Source: Algoriphagus taiwanensis (GTDB lineage: Bacteria; Bacteroidota; Bacteroidia; Cytophagales; Cyclobacteriaceae). Taken from it: a stretch of DNA of 64,000 nt. The DNA lies in NCBI RefSeq assembly GCF_036245645.1, contig NZ_BTPE01000003.1:62001-126000 (forward strand), written 5' to 3'. This document shows positions 53,174 through 62,451 of the stretch, piece after piece (the first letter of the stretch is position 1; each line of letters starts with the position of its first letter). The position numbers and the translations under genes are program-made. The notes under the pieces are model-generated. The model was given only the letters and a program-made list of their open reading frames with translations. It did not search any database and had not been told where the DNA came from.

Positions 53174-54988
53174 TTAAAGTGTCCAGACTAATCTGAGTTT
53201 TGCTGTAGAATAACGTCTCAGGAAGGCGACATTATCCGAAATGACATTCCACCAGATATCTGCCTGATTTCCTCCTGAAAGGGAGAGAGAGTCCAGATTG
53301 TAGGTCCAGGATGAAGGAACGTCAATGGATTCTTTGTATTTGTACCGACTGCCGTCTGAGTTATAGACTTCAAGATAAGAAATGTGAAGTTTATTCCCTG
53401 ATTTGGCATGGACTAGCATCTTGAAGGTTCTGCCTGCGTTGGTTTTGCCCACAAAAACAGCAAAGTTCAAAAGCTTCGAATACACCGAAGTGGTGGACAT
53501 ATTCATGGTGCTGATGTTGTCGTGATTAAGACCAGCCAGATTGTATCCGATACAGGCTTGGGCATTGTTTCTCGGAACGAGATTGTGAACCCCAGCTCTA
53601 ACTCCTTCCCACCAAAAGTCGGCATTGGTGCTCGTTTCCCGACCGGTATCCAAATCACAGAGATAGGAACTTCGGATAATCAACGCACTTCGCGTGAGAT
53701 GCAAACTTCCATTCGGATTGTACACACGGAGATTTCTCAGGTAAAGATTGTCTCCTGCATAGGCTTCGGCCACGGCAAACCTGCCGGATGAAGTCTTGAA
53801 GAACACCACTGCTGCACGTAAAGCTGCCCGGCTGATTTTGGAGCTGTTGTAAGGGGCCAAAGCAAGTTTTCTCGGAAGTGGATTCGGTGGTGCAGCCGGA
53901 ACAGTGCTATGTACCACAAATCCGTATTTGGCACAAGCCCGGATGAAATTGTAATGAAAATATCCATAGCCATTGTGTCCCCAAGTGGCTCCCCAGCTGT
54001 TTTTGACAATGAAATACTGCTCATTTCTATTGTATCCGACAATCAACATGGCATGTCCACCTGAGTTGGCTGGACTGCCATCGCTTTTTAAGAATGGGTC
54101 TAGAATATCATTATTGTCCTTATCATCCCATGAAGCATGGCAACCAAAGACAATGTCGTAACCCTGAAATAGAAGGGCTTCTAAGTAGCGGGTATTTTTG
54201 ATGCTTTCTCCCACCAATCCCTTGTCTTCGATGATCTTGTAGCTCCCAATCCCGAAGGATTGATTGTTCACTGCGGCCTGAGGTGGGCCATAGGTATTGT
54301 TGGCCACCATGTTGTTGATGGTAGTTTGGCTTGAAATGTAAGGCCATTGGCTTTCCAAGCAGACTCTACCATTGCTCCTTGCCAAGAAAGGCGCACCATC
54401 AGTCGTTTTGAGTCCGTTATCCTGATTGTGTGGGCGATTAAGAAACTCATTGAACTTGTAATGGGTGTACTGCTCCGAAAGATTGTCTGAGATATGCGGA
54501 AAAGCTTCCAAGACAGCCATACAAGCATGAGATACGCAAGTACCTCTACCACCTTGATCTTTGACTGGAGATTGGTTGACACGATGGTCTACCACTTCTG
54601 GCATATTGGCTATCAAAGCATCCGCTACTATACTTACCGGATTCAATAGTCCAGAATCCACGGCATAATAGCTTTTGAACGCCTGTAACTCTTCATCAAT
54701 GGGTTCTGCAGATTTTTTGTCTGCTGCACTTAGCTTGGGGACATAGTCAAAATCATCCGGACTGATCAGGGAGATCTCCCTGAATTCAAATCGGGTAGAC
54801 AGCTTAAATGAGGCTGGATCCAAATCCAATACCCCGGCATAGGAGCGGGGAGTTTTTCTCATTGCCTTGAAAACAAAACGATTACCGATTTTTTGAAATC
54901 GCTCAGACAAATCGGTGGCTGAGGAGGCTATTTTCGCTTTTGCTTTGAGTGCGTCAAGCTCTTCCTTCTTGAGGGTTGTTTTTGCCAT
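53174..54988 (-). CDS. Papain-like C1 peptidase with C-terminal duplicated beta domains
   Basis: This 604-aa protein has a ~130-residue propeptide-like N-terminus, then a C1A peptidase domain: oxyanion Gln145 and nucleophile Cys151 in KDQGGRGTCVSHA, catalytic His312 in SGGHAMLIVGYN and Asn330 in VKNSWGATWG. Residues 393-485 and 508-602 are two copies of a ~95-residue beta domain (shared KT-x-x-GR start, VYN-x-(D/N)GS, ADxWW). No signal peptide or T9SS tag is seen, so it may be cytoplasmic or exported by another route. The small chagasin-like gene follows. Confidence 0.85.
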   Translation of the reverse strand: MAKTTLKKEELDALKAKAKIASSATDLSERFQKIGNRFVFKAMRKTPRSYAGVLDLDPASFKLSTRFEFREISLISPDDFDYVPKLSAADKKSAEPIDEELQAFKSYYAVDSGLLNPVSIVADALIANMPEVVDHRVNQSPVKDQGGRGTCVSHACMAVLEAFPHISDNLSEQYTHYKFNEFLNRPHNQDNGLKTTDGAPFLARSNGRVCLESQWPYISSQTTINNMVANNTYGPPQAAVNNQSFGIGSYKIIEDKGLVGESIKNTRYLEALLFQGYDIVFGCHASWDDKDNNDILDPFLKSDGSPANSGGHAMLIVGYNRNEQYFIVKNSWGATWGHNGYGYFHYNFIRACAKYGFVVHSTVPAAPPNPLPRKLALAPYNSSKISRAALRAAVVFFKTSSGRFAVAEAYAGDNLYLRNLRVYNPNGSLHLTRSALIIRSSYLCDLDTGRETSTNADFWWEGVRAGVHNLVPRNNAQACIGYNLAGLNHDNISTMNMSTTSVYSKLLNFAVFVGKTNAGRTFKMLVHAKSGNKLHISYLEVYNSDGSRYKYKESIDVPSSWTYNLDSLSLSGGNQADIWWNVISDNVAFLRRYSTAKLRLVWTL

Positions 54989-55267
54989 TGGTTTAAAAAT
55001 TTAGGTTAAAAGAAAATATAATCAGAGCCTTTACGGGCAGCTAACTCTTGAAAAGTCGAGTAAACACTTGAATAAAAGTAATTTATATAAAAGATAAGCG
55101 CAAGTTTTGATTTGAAAAAAACTACAAGTACGCTTTTGCTTAATTCCGAAAAAGGATGCGCTTTTAGGATTCCACCCTCGTCCAACAGAATTCTGTATTT
55201 AGCTTTAGCCTTTACAGAAAGCAATGTGATTTTTGATAGGCCAAAAATTTGAATTGTCTAATAAGGC
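54989..55267. other. Intergenic region upstream of the protease, no gene seen
   Basis: This ~280-bp stretch is AT-rich and holds the promoter region of the protease operon. I see no believable ORF. A 72-codon frame antisense to nothing lacks family features and is discounted. Confidence 0.4.
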
Positions 55268-55397
55268 AAAAAAAGAGCCTGTCTCAAAAGTGAAGTTTGT
55301 CACATTGAGCGAAGTCGAAATGTCTTCCTGAAAGCTGGAAATAGCCTTCGACTCCGCTCAGGCTGACAACGAAACGATTTATAAGAAAGCCTCTTTA
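55268..55397. repeat. ~130-bp hairpin repeat, copy A
   Basis: AGAGCCTGTCTCAAAAGTGA ... AAGAAAGCCTCTTT forms an imperfect long hairpin whose ends pair. It matches, in inverse orientation and over nearly its full length, the element at 57674-57803. It lies directly downstream of the M28 peptidase stop, where it could act as a terminator on the minus strand. Confidence 0.85.
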
Positions 55398-55400
55398 ATT

Positions 55401-57494
55401 TTAGTTCATCAGTCCAGTCAGCTTGTCTATCTTTTTACTCAGGTCCAAAATTGCTTTGGCATAGCGGGTATCCCATTCCTCCAAGCGCGAGGTGTTTTTA
55501 ATGGCCACTTCGTACTGAATGCCAGGAAGAATCCAAGAAGCGTATCCTGAGAAGGGATCGTTGCAGACATAAAGAGACTTGTACCATTCTCCATAGTACA
55601 TACCCTTGGGGTCAATCCAGCTTTTTTCCAGACCAATCAATCCTTTGTTGATTTTTGCCAAGTGCTTAGCGGGTAAGGTTTCCTCATTCAAAGCCTTGTG
55701 AAGTGAATTTTGGTAGGCTTCGGAGCTTTTTTCTAGTTGAGTGAGGGCAGAAGATACCTGGTCAAATCCCTGGAAATTGGGATCAATGGATTGAACATTT
55801 TTTACAGCTTGCTCAAAGTGCCCCTTCAGGTCCTGAGCATATCTGGGAACATCGTAAGGAATCACGGCTGCATTGGCCTGCCGGATAGCTACCAAGCCAA
55901 AAAGCTGAGCAACTGCACCACCCATTTTGAAGCTCGGGTCAGAAAATTTGGAGTAATAGTGGAAGTTGTCATAGTTAGAGTGATAGGCTGTTGTCCCACC
56001 CGAACCTCCGCTCAAAGAAGGAATCCCCACATGCATGTAGAATGCGATGTGGTCTGAACCCCCGCCCAGATTCCCGATTCTTGGTTCTTCATTTCTTCCT
56101 GCCCAAATCTCAAAGACAGTTTTGGCTGAATCAGGGTAGGTCACTTCTTTGGATGCATCGATAATAAGTTTCTTGAGGGTAGGAGCGGCAGAAGCTCCGA
56201 AGTTTCGTCCGGATACGCCTCCGTCAAAGTTCATGTAGGAGATCGCCTTTGCTCCCAATTCCTTTTTCAGATGCTCCACCCATTCTGTGGAACCGATTAT
56301 TCCTTGTTCTTCTGCGTCCCAATGTCCAATGAGAATGGACCGGGATGGTTTTTGCCCGTTTTTGTACAGAGCACCCAAAGCCTCTGCAAAAGTAAGAAGC
56401 ATAGCAGTTCCAGAATTGGGATCCGTAGCTCCAAAGGACCAAGCATCGTAGTGGGAACCAAGGATAATCCATTCATCCGGAAAATCTTTCCCAATGAATG
56501 TTCCTACGACATTATTGGCTCGGATAAAGTCCGGTTTTTGATCGACCATCACTCTGACTTTCAGGTCTTCACCTCCGGTGATTCGGTATTTGAAGTCAAA
56601 ACCTCCCTGCCATTCTGCAGGAACTTCTGCACCGGTCATCCGGCTCAGGATTTCTTTGGCAGCACCATAGCCGATGGGAGTGACGGGGATGGTATGGAAA
56701 TCCACCGTAGATGGATCGTCTCTTTTTACTTTTTTGGAGCCGTCAAGAGGTAGGGCAGGTCTATTGGGCGTGAGTGGGTCACCGGTAAATTCCAAAGTCA
56801 GCATGGAACCACGCTGAATGGTGGTTTCATTGAAAAATGGACCTTTTGGATAAACTTCCCCTCTTGCAAATCCGGAGTCCTTGGGATCGGTATAGACCAC
56901 CAATCCAATCATCCCGTATTGCTCGGCATACTTGGCTTTGTATCCACGAAAATTACCCCCATATCGGGCAAGGGCAACTTTTCCCTTCAGTTCAACTCCC
57001 ATTTCGGCGAGTTTTTGGAAATCTTCCCGAGTGCCATAATTGACATAAACCACCTCCGCGGTCACATCACCACTTCCCGAGAAAGCATTGAATCCCAAAT
57101 GAAGTCTGGGGTCATCAGAAAAAGGATCCTCTTCAATCTTACCCTCCTTTTGAGAGAGAGTCATTTGTACTGGTGAAACAATCTGGAGTTCAGATTTTCC
57201 CGGATGATTTGGAAGGTACACATCATAAGGCCACACTTTGACTTCCATGCCGGCATCGGACATGATTTTGACCATGTAGTCTTTGACCAACTCATTTTCA
57301 GGTGTTCCTGCTATGTGAGGATTTTTGGTCAGTTCCTGCAGGTGGATTTTAAAGCGGTCAAAAGGAACTGCCTTGAGGTAATCCAGTTCAAATTTTTTCT
57401 GGTCGGCTAGTTGGGAAGGGAGAAAGCCGTCTTGGGCAGACAAATTCCCAAGAAATAGGCTAAGAGCTAAAGCCGAGAGTATAGTTTTTTTCAT
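55401..57494 (-). CDS. M28 family metallopeptidase, glutamate carboxypeptidase II-like
   Basis: This 697-aa exported protein (signal peptide 1-20, SAQ) has the M28B architecture: a PA domain (~120-280), the two-zinc catalytic core and a C-terminal transferrin-receptor-like dimerisation domain (~570-697). Zinc ligands and the catalytic base are all present: H348 (SHYDAW), D358 (ATDPNSG), E395/E396 (DAEEQG), D424 (NFDGG) and H505 (YHSNYD). It likely removes C-terminal Glu/Asp-type residues from peptides in the periplasm. A hairpin repeat copy lies on each side of the gene. Confidence 0.95.
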   Translation of the reverse strand: MKKTILSALALSLFLGNLSAQDGFLPSQLADQKKFELDYLKAVPFDRFKIHLQELTKNPHIAGTPENELVKDYMVKIMSDAGMEVKVWPYDVYLPNHPGKSELQIVSPVQMTLSQKEGKIEEDPFSDDPRLHLGFNAFSGSGDVTAEVVYVNYGTREDFQKLAEMGVELKGKVALARYGGNFRGYKAKYAEQYGMIGLVVYTDPKDSGFARGEVYPKGPFFNETTIQRGSMLTLEFTGDPLTPNRPALPLDGSKKVKRDDPSTVDFHTIPVTPIGYGAAKEILSRMTGAEVPAEWQGGFDFKYRITGGEDLKVRVMVDQKPDFIRANNVVGTFIGKDFPDEWIILGSHYDAWSFGATDPNSGTAMLLTFAEALGALYKNGQKPSRSILIGHWDAEEQGIIGSTEWVEHLKKELGAKAISYMNFDGGVSGRNFGASAAPTLKKLIIDASKEVTYPDSAKTVFEIWAGRNEEPRIGNLGGGSDHIAFYMHVGIPSLSGGSGGTTAYHSNYDNFHYYSKFSDPSFKMGGAVAQLFGLVAIRQANAAVIPYDVPRYAQDLKGHFEQAVKNVQSIDPNFQGFDQVSSALTQLEKSSEAYQNSLHKALNEETLPAKHLAKINKGLIGLEKSWIDPKGMYYGEWYKSLYVCNDPFSGYASWILPGIQYEVAIKNTSRLEEWDTRYAKAILDLSKKIDKLTGLMN

Positions 57495-57673
57495 GTGGGG
57501 TATTGGAAGATTTTAAAATTGCAAAATTGAAAGATTGAAGATAGAAGAGTAAAGCTTTCGGGTGCTGAACCTCTCAGCTCAATTTAGGCCTTAAATTTTC
57601 TTTCATACTAGATTATTTTAAGGTTGAGCCGTTGTTTATGGAATATTCCAATCTTTTGCTTTTTCAATCTTTC
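57495..57673. other. Intergenic region with a 12-bp inverted repeat
   Basis: TTGAAAGATTGA at 57528-57539 and TCAATCTTTCAA at 57664-57675 are perfect inverted repeats, ~125 bp apart. There is no gene in this stretch, which would contain the M28 promoter. The repeats may be remnants of a small mobile element or chance in AT-rich DNA. Confidence 0.45.
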
Positions 57674-57803
57674 AAAAAAAAGAGGCTGTCTCATAAATCG
57701 TTTAGTTGTCAGCCTGAGCGGAGTCGAAGGCCATTTCCAGCTTTATGGACGACATTTCGACTTCGCTCAATGTGACAAACTCACTTTTTAGACAGCCTCT
57801 TTC
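57674..57803. repeat. ~130-bp hairpin repeat, copy B (inverted relative to copy A)
   Basis: AAGAGGCTGTCTCATAAATC ... AGACAGCCTCTTT is nearly the reverse complement of copy A. Its own ends (AGAGGCTGTCT / AGACAGCCTCT) pair perfectly, so each copy is a long hairpin. It sits just downstream of the first amidohydrolase gene's stop. Confidence 0.88.
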
Positions 57804-57809
57804 TGTAAA

Positions 57810-59111
57810 TCAATTTGCTTTAAGACCAGGAGACCTTTCTAGGAATTCCTGATAAAGCCGGATATGTCTGTTGGAAAGTGGAATTCGGTATCCATCGATG
57901 AATACATGCATGATCTGTGTACGGGTTTCAAACGGATCCCCGGTTGACACAATCAGGTTGGCTCTTTTTCCTACCTCAACAGATCCATATTGGTCTGCAA
58001 TACCCATGATTTCAGCGGGATTGATGGTAACTGCCTTCCAAGCTTCATCCTTGCCTAAGCCATAAGCAGCAGCAAAAGCCGCATGGAAAGGAAGATTTCT
58101 CACATTTTCTTCCTCGTCAGTTCTCAAGGCCACTTTTACGCCTGCCTTTGCCATTTTACCTGCATTAGCATAAGCTGCGTCGTATCGATCAGATTGTCTG
58201 GTAGGCAAATCCTGCACTGGTCCAGTGATTACCGGTATACCGGCTTTGGCAATCTCCTCAGCTACTCTCCAGCCTTCCGCTACACCTGAGAAAATCACTT
58301 GGATATCTTTTCCTTCTATCCATTTGATGGCATTCTGAATATCAGAAGCGGCATTGACTTGAATGAGAAGTGGCAGCTCTTTGGTGAGTACTTTGGACAA
58401 ATGCTCCATCTCAGGATAGTACTGAAGTGAGGCTCCGGCATTTTTCAATTCCAGGTAGTTTTTGGCGTTGTTCCAGATCTCATCCGCTTCTTTCATGGCC
58501 TTCTCTGCATCTTTTTTGATGTCGTCGTCGGATCTTCTGTCAAATCGGCCTCTTCTTCCTGAGCTTGGAAAATTCATGACCACGGCCTTGAATCCTCCAA
58601 ACATCTGGTCCGGGGTATAGCCATTCAGGTTGATCAATGCGGCTGTTCCAGGGAAAAGCCCTCCTGTAGGAACTGCCAATACAGTGGTAACTCCAGAGAC
58701 TCGAGTCACCCCTATGGCTTCTGCATTGGGATTGATTGTGGTAAGTGCCTGCATATTTGGAGTTACATTTCCGATTTCTGCATAATCCACCGTTTCGGGA
58801 ACAGAACTTACTTCTACCATACCCAACCGGGTGCCACTATCAATCATGCCAGGGTACACAAACATGCCCGTGCAGTCAATTACTTCTGCATCTCCTGCAG
58901 AAAGATTTGCTCCTATTTGGGCGATTTTGCCATTTTCTACCAAGACTGAGGTATTGGTCAAAGTCCCCTTGGTGATCGTTACCACTGTTGCATTTTGCAA
59001 AAGGAACTTACCCGAACGAGGTTTTACAAATTCCCCGTCTATCTGAGCTAGGACTGCCAGGGGCAAAAAGCCCAAAAGCAGCGTATAAACCGTTTTAAGT
59101 ATATTTTTCAT
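57810..59111 (-). CDS. Amidohydrolase-family pseudoenzyme 1
   Basis: This 433-aa exported protein (signal peptide to AQ at ~23) has the amidohydrolase frame, e.g. GKIAQIGANL, YPGMIDSG and the ending VGKRANLIVSTGDPF, but the metal site is degraded: the HxH of PGxIDxHxH reads PGMIDSGTR (G93, R95) and the later His positions read QVNAASD and FSGVAEG. It is the most downstream of three tandem homologues, 20 bp after the intact one. It is probably not a hydrolase alone; it may be structural or a partner. Confidence 0.85.
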   Translation of the reverse strand: MKNILKTVYTLLLGFLPLAVLAQIDGEFVKPRSGKFLLQNATVVTITKGTLTNTSVLVENGKIAQIGANLSAGDAEVIDCTGMFVYPGMIDSGTRLGMVEVSSVPETVDYAEIGNVTPNMQALTTINPNAEAIGVTRVSGVTTVLAVPTGGLFPGTAALINLNGYTPDQMFGGFKAVVMNFPSSGRRGRFDRRSDDDIKKDAEKAMKEADEIWNNAKNYLELKNAGASLQYYPEMEHLSKVLTKELPLLIQVNAASDIQNAIKWIEGKDIQVIFSGVAEGWRVAEEIAKAGIPVITGPVQDLPTRQSDRYDAAYANAGKMAKAGVKVALRTDEEENVRNLPFHAAFAAAYGLGKDEAWKAVTINPAEIMGIADQYGSVEVGKRANLIVSTGDPFETRTQIMHVFIDGYRIPLSNRHIRLYQEFLERSPGLKAN

Positions 59112-59131
59112 GATCTAGTCTTTTTGGGGAA

Positions 59132-60532
59132 TTAATGTTTATGCTCTTCCAAAAATGCTCCTTGGAAGGCTTCGAAGTAAGCATCCACATCCTGCATGCA
59201 TCGGTGTGCCTCTTCGTCAGCTCTTAGGAAAATAGGTTCTACCATTTCTGTAGCTGCTACTAGCTGACGCTGATCGTCCTTGTCTTTTTTAATGTCGAAA
59301 TACTTGATGCCATCCACGAAAGTCATCTGAGGAACAGCATAAGAGGATAGGGGATGTCCTTCGAAAATCACCAAATCTGCCTGTTTTCCGACTTCAATCG
59401 AACCTACTTTGTCATCAATGCCCAATTGTCTGGCTGGATTGATGGTAATCATGGCCAAAGCCTCGTCGTCGGTCAAACCTCCATAACGCTGAGTTTTGGC
59501 GGCCTCATGGTAAAGGTGACGGATCAATTCTGCAGAATCTGAATTGATGGAAGTGATGGCTCCATTTCTGTGAAGAATAGCAGCATTGAATGCTGTGGAA
59601 TAGTAAACTTCAAACTTGTACGCCCACCAATCTGCGAATACAGAAGCTCCCATGGTATACTCAGCGATTTCAGGTGCTACTTTGAATCCCTCATTGGTAT
59701 GCTGGAACACCAGCTTTTTGATCCCGAAGTCACGGGCTACATTGATCAGCATGTAGATTTCGTCTGCACGATAGGAGTGGCAATGGATGATAATTTTGCC
59801 ATCGAGGATATCAGCCAAAGTCTGAAGTCTTTCACTGTAAGCAGGTGGGGGAGTATTATTTCCTTTTTGTGCTTTGGCAGAATTGTAGGTTTCCCAGGCC
59901 TTCTTGTATTGGATGGCCTCATTAAATCCGTTTCTCAATACCGCTTCCACGCCCATTCTTGTTCTTGGTTGGATACCGTTTCCTCTTCCGTGAACCCGGG
60001 TTGGGTTTTCACCAAGTGCAAACTTGATGGTTCTCGGAGCATCCTGCATGATGATTTCGGCAGGATCTTTAGCTCCCCATCTGTGCTTCAGGGTGGCATT
60101 TTGTCCACCTACGACATTTGCAGAGCCGTGCATGGCATGCGATACTGTAACTCCACCGGCTAAAGCACGATAAATTCCGATTTCGAATGGATTGACTACA
60201 TCTTTCATTCGTACTTCGGAGGTGATAGGGGATGATGCTTCATTTACCACATCCAAGGCCACGTGAGAGTGGGCATCGATTATACCTGGCATAAGATATT
60301 TGCCTGTTGCATCTACGGTGGTTACTCCGGAAGGAGCAGAAAGATTTTTTCCGATTTGCTTAATTACCCCGTCCTGAACCAAGACATCGGTATTTTCCTG
60401 ATTGCCTTGAGTGACGGTGAGTACGGTTGCGTTTTTGATCAAAATGCTGCCTTTGGGTGTTTGGGCATGCAGGTTTAGCCCTAAGCCCAAGAATGCAGCG
60501 AGTATATAAGTTAACTTTTTCATACTGTTCAT
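59132..60532 (-). CDS. Amidohydrolase (intact metal site)
   Basis: This 466-aa exported protein has a complete amidohydrolase site: PGIIDAHSH (H88, H90), IIHCHSY and FQHTNEG later histidines, and the metal Asp in NSDSAEL. It has a signal peptide (LAAFLGLGLNLHAQ). The start could also be the Met at residue 4. It resembles imidazolonepropionase-like/prolidase-like enzymes of Bacteroidota, which hydrolyse cyclic amides or dipeptides; the substrate is unknown. It lies between two homologues with broken sites. Confidence 0.9.
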   Translation of the reverse strand: MNSMKKLTYILAAFLGLGLNLHAQTPKGSILIKNATVLTVTQGNQENTDVLVQDGVIKQIGKNLSAPSGVTTVDATGKYLMPGIIDAHSHVALDVVNEASSPITSEVRMKDVVNPFEIGIYRALAGGVTVSHAMHGSANVVGGQNATLKHRWGAKDPAEIIMQDAPRTIKFALGENPTRVHGRGNGIQPRTRMGVEAVLRNGFNEAIQYKKAWETYNSAKAQKGNNTPPPAYSERLQTLADILDGKIIIHCHSYRADEIYMLINVARDFGIKKLVFQHTNEGFKVAPEIAEYTMGASVFADWWAYKFEVYYSTAFNAAILHRNGAITSINSDSAELIRHLYHEAAKTQRYGGLTDDEALAMITINPARQLGIDDKVGSIEVGKQADLVIFEGHPLSSYAVPQMTFVDGIKYFDIKKDKDDQRQLVAATEMVEPIFLRADEEAHRCMQDVDAYFEAFQGAFLEEHKH

Positions 60533-60533
60533 T

Positions 60534-62225
60534 TTAGAGGCTTGGTGAGGCTAGTTTGGCAGAAAGCGGGAAGGACCCGAACTGAGCAATGGACATGGTT
60601 CCCTCCATGGAAGTACCGCTGATTTCTCCGGAAATGGATACGGTAATGGCCATACCACCGGCATCTACATCAAATTCGAAGTTGACTTGATTTCCGTTGA
60701 TTTTGATGTTTTTTAGCGGAGCTTTTGCTTTTCCTGACCCGGATGGATCATCATAAGTAATAGTGCCCTCGTAGCCTGAACCTTGTTTGGTGAATTCTAA
60801 CTCCCCGCCGGTGGTCCCTGCTGGAGATTCGGTCTGATATTCCCAAACACCGGCAATAGAAGCACCTTCGCCGGCATTTGTCTTTCCATTGCCATTTGCA
60901 GACTTCTTTTTCACTTCGTAGTCAAAGATGTATCCATCAGCCACTACGTGCTTGATTTGCGCGTCATCCTTGAATATGGAATCGGTACTTACGATGAAAT
61001 TGGCAAGCTTTCCTTTTTCGATCGTACCAGCCATGCGAGAGATACCCAAAATGGAGGCAGCATTGGTGGTCAATGCAGAGAGGGCGGCTTTTTCGCTCAG
61101 CCCGTTTTCGATCATAGTTCTTAAATTCTTCAGGGCATCTCCTGATTTGGCACCAGAGGTGGAGAAGGCAAAAGGAATTCCCGCTGCTTCTAGCATAGCC
61201 GCTTGCTTGAGTGCTGCCTCGTAGGATTCTTTTACGCGTGCATATTGAGCTTGCGTGGCTTCACTTACTCCGTCTTCCTTTTGAGCTTTGATGGCTTTAT
61301 CATCAGGCAGCGACAATTGGATCAAAACTGGAATCCCAGAACTCTTCAAAAGCGGGATTACATTTTCATAATTTTCCAATCCGGTCAAAATCAGGTTGAA
61401 TCCCAGTTCCTTCTGAAGAGAAATAGCTCTTCTGATTTCCAGTTCTCTCGGGGCTTCGAATATCACAGGGATTTGTTTTTGGATCACAGCAGCCATTCCC
61501 GTTTGGGTAGGAGTGGTTTTGGGTCGGGTTACCCCGGCATTGGAAGCAAACATGGATTCATGCTCAAGGGCCAAAGTTGAATTTTGATATACATCACGAA
61601 ATTTGGCCATGACACCGGCAGCAGTAGCAGGATACATTCCTCTGGACCCGCGGAAATTGGCTGCTAGGGCAGTGTTGGATCGGATCAGATTGGTGGATTT
61701 TCCATCGCCCAAAACCATTACGGCTGACTTGCCGGGAATCATGCCTCCGTCAGGCAAAAGATGGGAAATTGTGAAGCCCGCTTTTCTCCAGTCATTGACA
61801 TCTCCTGAGGCTGGATCAAATTGATCCACTACCGATCTCCAAGGAGTGATTCCGGCTAGTTCATCCGGTGGGGCTGAAGAGACAAAGTCTTTTGGTTTTT
61901 CGGGGTCTTTAGGCTTGGTGACTCCCATGCTGCCTGCCCCATCGATAAATCCCGGGTAAATAAACAAAGAGTCTCCAGAAATAACCTGAGTTCCTGCAGG
62001 GATGGAAATACCTGACCCTACACCCAAAATCACCCCGTCTTTAAAAAGTACGGTTGATTTGGCACCAGGCTGTCCTGGGGAGGCAAAGAGTGTGGCATTG
62101 GTGATGGCGAAGGTGCCGGTTACTCTTCTTTTTCCAGTCGGATCGCTTTGTGCGCTAGCGGATTGGATTAGAATACCCGTCACCATCAATCCAAGCAAAC
62201 TCGCTTTTAGAAATGGTTTTTTCAT
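60534..62225 (-). CDS. Amidohydrolase-family pseudoenzyme 2 with C-terminal beta domain
   Basis: This 563-aa exported protein (signal to ~26) is the upstream member of the trio. The HxH site reads PGFIDGAGS (A97, S99) and the later metal positions read FEAPRE, LTGLEN and FSTSGAK, so no metal set remains. After the barrel (to ~450) a ~100-residue lipocalin-like beta domain follows (VWEYQTESPAGTTGGELEFTKQG ... to the end). Only 1 bp separates it from the intact amidohydrolase. An active role is doubtful; a scaffold or binding role is possible. Confidence 0.85.
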   Translation of the reverse strand: MKKPFLKASLLGLMVTGILIQSASAQSDPTGKRRVTGTFAITNATLFASPGQPGAKSTVLFKDGVILGVGSGISIPAGTQVISGDSLFIYPGFIDGAGSMGVTKPKDPEKPKDFVSSAPPDELAGITPWRSVVDQFDPASGDVNDWRKAGFTISHLLPDGGMIPGKSAVMVLGDGKSTNLIRSNTALAANFRGSRGMYPATAAGVMAKFRDVYQNSTLALEHESMFASNAGVTRPKTTPTQTGMAAVIQKQIPVIFEAPRELEIRRAISLQKELGFNLILTGLENYENVIPLLKSSGIPVLIQLSLPDDKAIKAQKEDGVSEATQAQYARVKESYEAALKQAAMLEAAGIPFAFSTSGAKSGDALKNLRTMIENGLSEKAALSALTTNAASILGISRMAGTIEKGKLANFIVSTDSIFKDDAQIKHVVADGYIFDYEVKKKSANGNGKTNAGEGASIAGVWEYQTESPAGTTGGELEFTKQGSGYEGTITYDDPSGSGKAKAPLKNIKINGNQVNFEFDVDAGGMAITVSISGEISGTSMEGTMSIAQFGSFPLSAKLASPSL

Positions 62226-62451
62226 TCGATTGATTGGTTTTCTTCAACTAGCAAGCTACTAAATGACCTTAAATCATCCATTGAGATTTTTTTTTATAAA
62301 CTTTTTTTTTGACTAATGGCTAAAATTGCAACTTGAAATACGATTTTATGGGTATGAGATCCATTCTTCATTTCTGAGCCTTATTTGAGTGGTCAAAACG
62401 TGTTTTTGGTTCAATTAGCCTATTATATTTAGGGTTGTTTTCGCCCCCGAC

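Noticed and set aside
55006..55224. 72-codon minus-strand ORF upstream of the papain-like protease
   Set aside because: Composition and lack of similarity suggest chance; nothing in the region supports translation.
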